Of a DNA stretch of 64,000 bases, positions 8,606 to 17,105 are shown one piece after another. The notes below the pieces were generated by a model. The model searched no databases and had not been told where the DNA came from. It saw only the letters and a list, made by a program, of their open reading frames with translations. Position numbers and translations under genes: made by a program. The stretch's first letter is position 1. The number at the start of each line of letters is the position of its first letter. The DNA lies in assembly GCF_036689865.1 (NCBI RefSeq), contig NZ_JBAHUQ010000018.1, positions 48,760 to 112,759 on the forward strand, given 5' to 3'. The DNA comes from Magnetococcus sp. PR-3 (GTDB taxonomy: Bacteria; Pseudomonadota; Magnetococcia; Magnetococcales; Magnetococcaceae).

Positions 8606-9587
8606 GCATCCATCACAAAAGGCTGTTACTGTTTGCCGCCTTATACATAGTCGGGTCGAGCCGCGTGTGTCTGCGCTGTTTTGGCGCACTACCCGGGCAA
8701 GATCGGTGATCTTAAGCCTGGTGAGGATCCTTTTTTATTCTGTGGACAATGATGAATAAAAGGCCCTGGAGCTATCGTTGTAAGCCCTATGGCATAAAAG
8801 GTGAGGTCTGAAGGTCGGTAAAACTTGCTCAAATGAGGATTGTTAAAAGGTATTTAATCTATTTTTCCCCGTTGTTTGGCTGTGTGGTTTGAGCCTTGTG
8901 ATTTTCAAGGTAGCGCCAGCCCAGCTAATGAAGTCTAGCTCTAGGAGGGTGGCCTTCATCACCTTATGGTTGAGGGCCGTTATCGACACACCTTGACGAT
9001 ACTAAAGCTTCTTACGCCGGCTCGAACGTGCGCATCTACTCCTAAATCCCAAGCATATATGCCGTCTGAGCGTGAAATCTTTCAGCGGTTTACCGTTCTC
9101 CTAGCCGAGGTATCCCAAAAGAGTGGGGCCGTCACATGCTCATGGGGGCTCCCTCTAACCTTAAAAGGACAACTGCGCCTGTAGTTGCAGTGATGTTCTA
9201 TTCTATCGATGGCGTCGAATGGATAGAGGCTGATCGCACGGGTATAAACACTAGGGTTTCAGGTTGTTTTGAGCACGATGACCATGACCGTTCTATGGTG
9301 AGTCTCATGTGACCCTGTAAGAGGCCTTTGGGCAATCTTTATCTCTTCATATCTTTTGGGGGCGTACAGGTAGCTCCAGGTGTGGTGAGGTCGGCGGTAC
9401 CTTATGCCTATTTGCCTTTTATCTGCGTGACCTGGACCATGGGTTCCCTACATGCAGACCTAGCTTTACTCGGCTGTGATATATAGTTGGCGATGATGGG
9501 CCGTAGCAGCTAAACTGGCAGAGTGAGGCATAATGGCGCAGGATAATAACCTGTGTTGAGGGGGTTCTTTATTGGGGAGTTCTAATT
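8606..9587. other. 980-bp stretch without a convincing gene
   Basis: No ORF with a family resemblance is seen. A 72-codon ORF at 8966-9184 has no recognisable motif and no good ribosome site. AAGATC and GATCTT make a small hairpin near 8698-8712, and a loose inverted repeat CCTTTTTTATTC/GAATAAAAGG lies around 8729-8764. The stretch may hold the promoter of the FIST gene and decayed sequence; I find no tRNA or clear terminator. Confidence 0.5.
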
Positions 9588-10733
9588 GTGAAGAGTGCGC
9601 AACACGTTCTGACTAATGTTGATTGGAAATCTGATGAACTGGTTGATCTTTCAAAGATTAATCCTCAATTGGTTCTGGTTTTTGGTTCGGTCGCTTTTTT
9701 TGACAAGGCCGACTTTGTTACACGTTTAAATCACTGTTTTCCTGCAGCACAATTGGTTGGCTGTACAACCGCTGGTGAGATTACAGCCGATGGGGTGTTT
9801 GATGATCACTGCGTGGTGACCGCGGTACAGTTTGATGGGGTGCAAATTCATATCGCACATAATGAAGTGGGGGCGATGGAAGCATCCAAACAGGCTGGCG
9901 TGCAACTGGGGGAAACTCTCAAACCCCACCAACCTTCTGCAGTGCTGTTGTTTGGTAAGGGATTGGCCATTAATGGCAGTGGTGTTATTGAAGGGCTGAT
10001 CGAGAACCTTGGGCAAGATATTCCCATTACTGGAGGTTTAGCCGGAGATGGTGGGAAGTTTGAACGCACCCTGGTTTTAACCCCTCAAGGTATTTCTGAT
10101 GATCAAGTCGTTGCCGTGGGTTTGTGTGGAGAGGCTGTCCGTATCGGCCATGGTTCCTTCGGTGGGTGGTCTCCTTTTGGTCCTCCACGTAAAGTGACCC
10201 GCTGTGAAGGTAATGTACTCTTTGAGTTAGATAATGAACCTGCCTTGAATATTTATAAAAAATATTTGGGTGAATATGCCAAAGATCTACCGGCCTCTGG
10301 CTTGCTGTTTCCATTTGAAATGCTCAATGCGGACCATGAACAGGTCGGTTTGATCCGTACCATCCTGGGGGTTGATGAAGAGGCTGGTTCTCTGGTGCTC
10401 GCAGGGGATATTGATGCAGAAGGGTATCTCCGTCTGATGCATGCCAGTACCGATGGTTTGGTTGATGGTGCAGAACAAGCCGCTCAAGCAACACGTGAGC
10501 GGGTCGGGGGGGGCATTCGTGATGGCTTGGCCATTTTGGTGAGCTGTGTGGGGCGCAAGCTCGTCATGGGGGATCAAGTGGATGAAGAGGTCGAAGTTGT
10601 GGCAGAAACCCTTGGAGGTGATGTGGTTTTGACCGGTTTTTACTCCTATGGTGAAATCAGCCCTTTTTCAACCACAACAGACTGTAAGCTACACAATCAG
10701 ACCATGACGGTAACCTTTATCCATGAAGTTTGA
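9588..10733 (+). CDS. FIST domain sensory protein
   Basis: Cytoplasmic sensory protein of 381 aa with FIST_N and FIST_C domains. LVLVFGSVAFFD and LVGCTTAGEITADGV are typical of the N-terminal half; ITGGLAGDGGKFERT lies mid-protein; the C-terminal part ends with VVLTGFYSYGEISPF. FIST proteins are thought to bind small ligands such as amino acids and feed signal-transduction proteins. It begins at GTG 9588 with GGGGAG about ten bases upstream. The hybrid kinase starts 36 bases after its stop, the usual FIST-kinase gene pairing, so it probably modulates that kinase. Confidence 0.88.
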   Translation: MKSAQHVLTNVDWKSDELVDLSKINPQLVLVFGSVAFFDKADFVTRLNHCFPAAQLVGCTTAGEITADGVFDDHCVVTAVQFDGVQIHIAHNEVGAMEASKQAGVQLGETLKPHQPSAVLLFGKGLAINGSGVIEGLIENLGQDIPITGGLAGDGGKFERTLVLTPQGISDDQVVAVGLCGEAVRIGHGSFGGWSPFGPPRKVTRCEGNVLFELDNEPALNIYKKYLGEYAKDLPASGLLFPFEMLNADHEQVGLIRTILGVDEEAGSLVLAGDIDAEGYLRLMHASTDGLVDGAEQAAQATRERVGGGIRDGLAILVSCVGRKLVMGDQVDEEVEVVAETLGGDVVLTGFYSYGEISPFSTTTDCKLHNQTMTVTFIHEV

Positions 10734-10769
10734 GCCATTAATGACCAATTTGGGTAGGGAAGCCTGATT

Positions 10770-13700
10770 ATGCACCGTTTACTGCTGCGACAGCTTCGGC
10801 GTTCTATGGGTTTGACCAGCGAGGAGGCCGTGGAGAGCCTTCTCGCTGAGGTTGATCAATTACCAGATCAAACCCTTTCTGCTGAAAGTGTTCAGGCACT
10901 TCATGGGCTTAAAACGCTGCTAAATCGTGTTGAGCAGACCTATGAGCAAAATGAGCGGGATTTAAACTTAAGAAACCGCTCTTTGCATTTAAGTTCAGAT
11001 GAACTCTCCCATGCCAATGAACAGTTGCGTCATGAAAAGGTTCGGCAGGATACGGTGTTGGCCGCTTTGCGAGAGACCGCCAACCATCTGTTGGAGGCCG
11101 ATCAGCAGCCTATGTTGGGGGAGGATGAAGCCAGCCTTGAGCAGCTCTCTGAGTTAATGTCTCGGTTGGCTGTGGAGCGTTCAGAATTTCAACGTCATCT
11201 GGAGCGGCAAAAGTTCGCTCTGGATGAACACGCCATTGTAAGCATTACCGATACTCAAGGAACCATCCTCTATGCCAATGATCGTTTTTGTCAAATAAGT
11301 GGCTATGAGCGGGATGAGATTCTTGGCAAAAATCACCGTTTGGTTAACTCAGGCCTCCATGATAAACGCTTTTTTGAACAGATGTGGCAAACCATTGGCC
11401 AAGGTGAGGTGTGGAATGGTGAGGTTTGCAATAAAGCCAAAAATGGTGACCGCTATTGGGTGTCAGCGACCATTGTTCCCTTTTTAAATGATCAGGGTGA
11501 ACCCGTTCAGTATATTGCAATTCGAACAGATATTACCCAGCAGAAAGAGTTGGAAACGGAGATTGATGAGAGTCGCCGCTTCTTGCAAAATATCAGTGAT
11601 AACATGGGCGAAGGTGTGTTTGCCCTGGATACTCAAGGGTGTTGTACATTCCTAAATCCTGAGGCTGAGTGGTTGTTGGGCTGGAACCAGCAGGAGCTCG
11701 CCAGTCGCTCATTCCATGATGCGGTTCATTTTCAAAACTCCGAAGGATTACCTGTTTCAGAATCCGAGTGTCCGGCCAATCAATCTGTGCTTGCTGGGGA
11801 GGCCTATCGCTCGGATGAGGATATCTTTACCCGCCGAGATGGTAGTACTTTTCCTGTGAATATCGCCGTGGTCCCTATTCGTGAAGGGGGTACCATTACC
11901 GGTGCAGTTGGGGTGTTCCAAGATATTACGGAAAGTAAGCAGATCCAGAGCCAGCTCAAACAGAGTGAAGAACGATTACAGATTGCATTGGATGCTTCCA
12001 ATACCGGTTTTTGGGATTGGGATCCACAGCAGGACCGCGCTTTCTTTAGTGACCAGTGGCTCTCAATGGTGGGGTTGGCGCAAGGTGAATTGCTCAATAA
12101 CAGTACCGGTTGGCTGGGGTTGATGCATGAGGAGGATCTTCCTCATGTGGAGCGGGAGCTGCAGGCTCATTTGCAAGGGCAACGCAAGGATTATGAAGTA
12201 GAGTTCCGTATGCGCCATAAACAGGGGCATTGGGTCTGGATCCTTAGTGCTGGACGGGTGATCGAACGGGATGAAGATAAACGCCCTTTGCGTATGGCGG
12301 GTATCCACAAAGATATTAGTGACCGTAAACGGGTTGAGGATGAACTAAAACAGGCCATGTTGGATGCGGAGAGTGCCAACCGTTCCAAGTCAGAGTTTTT
12401 AGCCAATATGAGTCATGAAATCCGCACCCCTATGAATGGTGTGGTCGGGATGTTAGAGCTGCTGGCCAATACGGAATTGACCGAAGAGCAGCACAGCCAT
12501 ATGCGCACAGCTCGGAACTCAGCAGAGAGTTTGCTTACCATCATTAATGACATTCTTGATTTTTCAAAAATTGAAGCGGGCAAGCTAGAGCTCGAAGAGA
12601 TCCCCTTTGATTTGGCCGAATTAGTGGAAGATGTTACCTCCCTTCTGGCCCAGCGGGTGGATAGTGAAAAGCTGGAACTGCTGCACAACACCCCGCCAAA
12701 AATGCCCAGCCAGTTACGTGGTGACCCTACTCGGGTACGTCAGGTGTTGGTGAATTTGGTTGGAAATGCGGTGAAATTTACCCCCGAAGGGGAGGTAGAG
12801 GTCCGCATGACCATTGAGCATCATCAAGAGCAGAGTATCACCATCAATACAGAAGTCAGAGATACCGGGATTGGGATTGATGATGCCATGCGCCCCCGGT
12901 TGTTTCGTATGTTCACCCAGGCTGATGGTTCTACCACGCGGCGCTTTGGTGGAACAGGTTTGGGGCTGGCCATTAGTAAGCAGTTGGTTGAGTTGATGGG
13001 AGGGCGTGTTGGTTTTTCCAGTCAGGTCGGGCAAGGGTCTACTTTCTGGTTCCGGGTTACCTACCCTGTGGTCGAAGGGGCTTCTAAGCCAACACAAGGT
13101 GTGGAGTCCCTAAAAGGTTTACGTGCCTTGGTGGTGGATGATAATGCCACCAACCGTAATTTGCTGGGACGCTATTTGGGGGGGTGGGATGTTACCCACC
13201 TGGAGTGTTCCAGTGCGGAACAGGCATTGGAAAAAATTGAAGATGCCGCCAAGTTTGGGCTCTCTTTTGACCTGGCAATTCTGGATCTGCTTATGCCCGG
13301 TATGGACGGTTTGGAGCTGGCTGAGCGTATTACGCACATGGTTAGCCGTAAGCAGATTAAACCCCTACATATGGTATTGCTGACCTCTGCCCACGCAAGG
13401 CGAGAGGAGCTGGAAAAAGCCGGTGTGGTGGCGGCGCTTTCAAAACCGATCCGTCAGGCTCAGCTTTTAGCTCTGCTGGGGCAGGTTGTGCGGGGTGAAC
13501 GTACGGTAGAGGGGCATGAGGGGCGTCAAGGTAACGGAAACATGGAGAGTGTTTTTGATGCCCATGTGTTGCTGGTAGAAGATCACCCCATTAATCAGCA
13601 GGTGGCGCGGGGTATGCTCACGGGGCTTGGCTGTCGGGTGGAGATTGCCAGCGATGGTCACGAAGGGGTGCGGTTGTTTGCCCGTAACCGATATGACCTG

Positions 13701-14402
13701 GTGCTCATGGATATTCAAATGCCCGGAATGGATGGGTATGAAACCACCAATGCCATCCGTCAAATGGAGCGCAGTGAACGTTGGAAGCGGACACCCATTG
13801 TGGCGCTAACGGCCAATGCGATGGAACAAGATCGGGATCGCTGCCTGGCGGCGGATATGGATGATTATTTAAGTAAGCCTATTAATCTAGACCGTTTAAA
13901 AACCTCCTTATCACGTTGGCTTCAGGTGTTGCAGGAGGGGGCTGAGGTCTCACAGGGGAGTGGTGAGGTCCAGGCCGAGGTGGCGCAAAACCCCGCAGGA
14001 ACTGAAGATCCTTCGGCTGGGGCATCTGAGCAAGCCTCGGCGTTGGCTGCGTCAGAGTGGGTGGACCAGCGCACTTTAAAAACATTAAAAAGCTCCATGT
14101 CGGTTATTGAGGGTGGGTTTGAACAGATTTTAGATGCTTATTTAGAAAGTACCCCTCAGGCATTAGAGAGTATTGAGGCAGGTGTTTTAGATGGTGATGC
14201 CGTACGTGTTCGTGGTGCGGCACATAATCTCAAGTCCACCAGTTTAAGCTTGGGTGCACATGCACTGGGCGAGGTGGCTAAAGAGATCGAGCTTTGCGGC
14301 AAAGAGGGCAAGCTTGATGATCTCTCTGCTCTCTTACAAAAAGCCAAGGCGCTCTATATGCAGGTCAGCAAACAGTTGGAACTGGAAAAACAACGTCTAT
14401 AA
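10770..14402 (+). CDS. large hybrid histidine kinase (3 PAS, 2 REC, HPt)
   Basis: Phosphorelay kinase of 1210 aa with no membrane segment, so probably cytoplasmic. A coiled-coil N terminus (1-150) is followed by PAS domains at about 150-265, 275-390 and 400-515. HisKA has H549 in NMSHEIRTP. The ATPase has N666, DTGIGI and GGTGLGL. The first receiver has phospho-acceptor D839 (AILDLLMPG), the second D981 (LVLMDIQMPG). A C-terminal HPt domain carries H1152 (AAHNLKS). All sites for a four-step relay are present, so only a final response regulator is missing. It follows the FIST gene by 36 bases and is presumably its partner. Confidence 0.92.
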   Translation: MHRLLLRQLRRSMGLTSEEAVESLLAEVDQLPDQTLSAESVQALHGLKTLLNRVEQTYEQNERDLNLRNRSLHLSSDELSHANEQLRHEKVRQDTVLAALRETANHLLEADQQPMLGEDEASLEQLSELMSRLAVERSEFQRHLERQKFALDEHAIVSITDTQGTILYANDRFCQISGYERDEILGKNHRLVNSGLHDKRFFEQMWQTIGQGEVWNGEVCNKAKNGDRYWVSATIVPFLNDQGEPVQYIAIRTDITQQKELETEIDESRRFLQNISDNMGEGVFALDTQGCCTFLNPEAEWLLGWNQQELASRSFHDAVHFQNSEGLPVSESECPANQSVLAGEAYRSDEDIFTRRDGSTFPVNIAVVPIREGGTITGAVGVFQDITESKQIQSQLKQSEERLQIALDASNTGFWDWDPQQDRAFFSDQWLSMVGLAQGELLNNSTGWLGLMHEEDLPHVERELQAHLQGQRKDYEVEFRMRHKQGHWVWILSAGRVIERDEDKRPLRMAGIHKDISDRKRVEDELKQAMLDAESANRSKSEFLANMSHEIRTPMNGVVGMLELLANTELTEEQHSHMRTARNSAESLLTIINDILDFSKIEAGKLELEEIPFDLAELVEDVTSLLAQRVDSEKLELLHNTPPKMPSQLRGDPTRVRQVLVNLVGNAVKFTPEGEVEVRMTIEHHQEQSITINTEVRDTGIGIDDAMRPRLFRMFTQADGSTTRRFGGTGLGLAISKQLVELMGGRVGFSSQVGQGSTFWFRVTYPVVEGASKPTQGVESLKGLRALVVDDNATNRNLLGRYLGGWDVTHLECSSAEQALEKIEDAAKFGLSFDLAILDLLMPGMDGLELAERITHMVSRKQIKPLHMVLLTSAHARREELEKAGVVAALSKPIRQAQLLALLGQVVRGERTVEGHEGRQGNGNMESVFDAHVLLVEDHPINQQVARGMLTGLGCRVEIASDGHEGVRLFARNRYDLVLMDIQMPGMDGYETTNAIRQMERSERWKRTPIVALTANAMEQDRDRCLAADMDDYLSKPINLDRLKTSLSRWLQVLQEGAEVSQGSGEVQAEVAQNPAGTEDPSAGASEQASALAASEWVDQRTLKTLKSSMSVIEGGFEQILDAYLESTPQALESIEAGVLDGDAVRVRGAAHNLKSTSLSLGAHALGEVAKEIELCGKEGKLDDLSALLQKAKALYMQVSKQLELEKQRL

Positions 14403-14624
14403 TTCCACCTTTCCATGATGTATTCCGTGAGGAAGTGTGACTTTTCCTGACAAAAGAGCATAAGAAGCTTGCCTTTTTTCTCAATGTATCCGATCTATTG
14501 ATATCGGCCTGCATAAGTCTCTATTGATATATAGTGGTCTGTGGAGATAATGCAAAGGTCTATGCTGGTTTTAGAATGGCTGAGACCTGGGTGCTATCCA
14601 TGATGTTTTGGGGGATGTTTTAAT

Positions 14625-16955
14625 ATGAGTTTATTGGGCAAACGCTCCATCTCTTTTCGAGTCATGGTGCTTGTCGGTGTCTTAGGTACGTTGAGTTTAG
14701 CCATTATGGGGTTTTTTCTGCTGCAACGTATGGAAGCCGAGCTTGTAGACCAAAACCGGAGTTCCCTGGCACAATTGGCCAATAATGCCAAGTTGGGTTT
14801 AGAGAATTTGATGGTGGCTGGGGCACGGAAAAATACCCATAAATTTACCGATACACTCAAAAAAGAGAGTGGCTTTATTGTTTTGCGTAGAGATGGCAGT
14901 GAAGCGTTTGTGGCTGGCAACGATAAAGTAGATTTAGGTGAGCAAGGTGCCGTTGCGTTGGCGCAAGCCTTTAAGTCTGAAAAGGCGGTGGAGTATGAGT
15001 CGCTTGTTAATGGCAAACGCCATTTAGGCTTTTTAATCCCCATGCTGAACCGGGCATCCTGCCATACCTGTCATGAGGGGGAGGGTAATATCCGTGGGGT
15101 CTTTTATTTGACCCGTGATCTCACCCCTGTTTTAACCCGTGTTGCAGATGCCCGTTTCATGGCCTTTGTCGTGACTTTCCTCTGTATTGTGCTCTTTATC
15201 GCGGCGTTGTGGGTCATTTTAGGACGTCATCTAAAATCCCCTCTGACAGATCTTAAGAATGCTGTTGTCTCCCTCAGTGAAGGACGTTTGACAACCCGAC
15301 TGGATGAAGGCGAGAACCAGGATGAAGTGGGGATGATCACCCACGGGGTTAATGAAATGGCCAACCGCCTGACCCAGATGATCCGCCTTATTCATCTGCA
15401 AAGTGCCTCTCTGGATGCCTCAATCTCTGAACTGCTTGAAGCAAAAAACCAATTGTTGCATGAGTCTGAAGATAACCATGTCCTGACCAAGGGGGTTGTG
15501 GATGAACATAGCCGTGTGCATCAAGGCATGGCACGTATCCAGTCTGCTACCCAAGGGGTGAATAAAGAGGTAGCCGCTATTTTTGGTGAGACAGAGACCT
15601 TATCTCAAGCCGTGCAAGGGGTTGCCAATGGTACGGAAGAGGTCAATGGCTATATGAACCGTACCAGTCAATCGGCGCATCAAATTAGTGAGTCGGTCAT
15701 CGGGGTTGCTGAGGATGTCAACTCTGTTGCGGATGCCACACAAATTCTGAGTGATCTGGTTACCCGAATGCGAGGTGCGCTAGAGGCGGTCAGTGAACTT
15801 TCATCCACAGCATCCGAGCAGTCGGATCAAGCACATGCCCTGACGGAACAGACCAACGAGGTGATGGGGCGTCTGACCGCTTCGGCCACGGAGATCGGCA
15901 AAGTGGTGAAAATGATTCACCGTATTGCGGAAGAGACCAGCATGTTGGCGCTGAACGCGTCTATTGAAGCCGCAGGGGCAGGTGAAGCGGGTAAAGGTTT
16001 TGCTGTGGTGGCCAATGAGGTTAAAGAGTTGGCATCGCAAACAGCCGATGCGACGAAAATGATCACCAACTATGTGGATGAAATTCGTTCTGGTACCGAA
16101 GCCGCAACCGGTGCAACCATTCAAATTAGTGAGGTGATTACCTCTCTAAATGAAGTGAATAAAGAGATTAACCTAGGCATGACCGAGCAAAATGAAGTGC
16201 TGGGTCAGGTTGATCATGCCATGGATACGGTGGTCCAAGGGGGGCAGTTACTGAACCAACGTATGGAACAGCTCTCAGATTCTGCAGATATGGTGGTGGA
16301 TGCCTCCAGTCATGCGGCTCAACAGACGGCACAGATTGCTGATAACACTTCAGAAGCCTCCAATAGTGCAAGACGGGTGAGCCAACGTAATCAGGAGCTC
16401 AAAGAGAGCTTTGCCGCGACGGTATCTACCACCGAAGAGGTTGGTCTGGCTACTGAAACAGCCGACGGACAGGTCAAAGAGATTTTTGAAAATCATGGTA
16501 CAGTTATGGGGTCCATTCGTCACTTGGGGTTGCTGATTGAGACAACCGCTGGTGCTGGAGATAAGCTACGTAACGCCAGTGCCAGTTTGGATGTTGGAGA
16601 CCTGCCGTTTGATATCCGTAAAGTAAAAGAGGCACATTTGAAATGGTTACGGAGCTTGGAGCAGATGATCGGTGGTAATACCGAAGTGATGAGCATGGAT
16701 AAGCTGAGCAACCATGAAAAATGTGATTTGGGGCGGTGGTATTACAGTGAAGGAATCCAGAGATATGGCAATATCTCCCTTTTCCAGCAAATGGGCGCGG
16801 TCCATCAAAAAGTTCACCAAGTAGGCCGTGAAACCTGGGCGCTTGCAGAGAATGGTGATGAGGAAGCGGCCATTCATAGTATGGAGCGTTTACGGGGTAT
16901 TAAAGATGAGCTTTTTGAGCTGATGGATCGATTGTTCTTAGAGGTCTCCCATTAA
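14625..16955 (+). CDS. chemoreceptor with periplasmic haem-c motif and CZB domain
   Basis: Methyl-accepting chemotaxis protein of 776 aa. Membrane segments lie at about 12-33 and 178-198, enclosing a periplasmic sensor of about 140 residues. That sensor ends in CHTCH at 146-150, a CXXCH site for covalent haem c. HAMP is at about 200-255. The signalling tip reads [20 protein letters not shown] near 436-455. A C-terminal CZB domain (about 660-776) shows [18 protein letters not shown] and VHQKVHQVG, the zinc-binding pattern. I infer redox or oxygen sensing by haem, as in DcrA-type receptors, plus zinc or oxidant sensing by CZB. It has its own terminator and no che genes are adjacent. Confidence 0.88.
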   Translation: MSLLGKRSISFRVMVLVGVLGTLSLAIMGFFLLQRMEAELVDQNRSSLAQLANNAKLGLENLMVAGARKNTHKFTDTLKKESGFIVLRRDGSEAFVAGNDKVDLGEQGAVALAQAFKSEKAVEYESLVNGKRHLGFLIPMLNRASCHTCHEGEGNIRGVFYLTRDLTPVLTRVADARFMAFVVTFLCIVLFIAALWVILGRHLKSPLTDLKNAVVSLSEGRLTTRLDEGENQDEVGMITHGVNEMANRLTQMIRLIHLQSASLDASISELLEAKNQLLHESEDNHVLTKGVVDEHSRVHQGMARIQSATQGVNKEVAAIFGETETLSQAVQGVANGTEEVNGYMNRTSQSAHQISESVIGVAEDVNSVADATQILSDLVTRMRGALEAVSELSSTASEQSDQAHALTEQTNEVMGRLTASATEIGKVVKMIHRIAEETSMLALNASIEAAGAGEAGKGFAVVANEVKELASQTADATKMITNYVDEIRSGTEAATGATIQISEVITSLNEVNKEINLGMTEQNEVLGQVDHAMDTVVQGGQLLNQRMEQLSDSADMVVDASSHAAQQTAQIADNTSEASNSARRVSQRNQELKESFAATVSTTEEVGLATETADGQVKEIFENHGTVMGSIRHLGLLIETTAGAGDKLRNASASLDVGDLPFDIRKVKEAHLKWLRSLEQMIGGNTEVMSMDKLSNHEKCDLGRWYYSEGIQRYGNISLFQQMGAVHQKVHQVGRETWALAENGDEEAAIHSMERLRGIKDELFELMDRLFLEVSH

Positions 16956-16990
16956 GGGAATGGTGCTTTCTTAAAGCGTTTAGTTAACAA

Positions 16991-17025
16991 AAAACCGTTT
17001 ACGTTATGCGTAGACGGTTTTTTTT
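16991..17025 (+). terminator. rho-independent terminator after haem-c chemoreceptor
   Basis: AAAACCGTTTACG pairs with CGTAGACGGTTTT around a short loop, with one G-T pair, and the right arm runs into eight T (17018-17025). It ends the chemoreceptor transcript and separates it from the MASE1 kinase gene. Confidence 0.85.
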
Positions 17026-17105
17026 GATCTCTTTTCAAGGTTATTGGTGCAGGTGGATCTATGCTAAAGTAAAGGTCTCTTCCAAAATCTTATGAGATTC
17101 CCTGC

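Noticed and set aside
8966..9184. 72-codon ORF in the gap before the FIST gene
   Set aside because: No ribosome site, no motif and unlikely composition; not supported as a gene.
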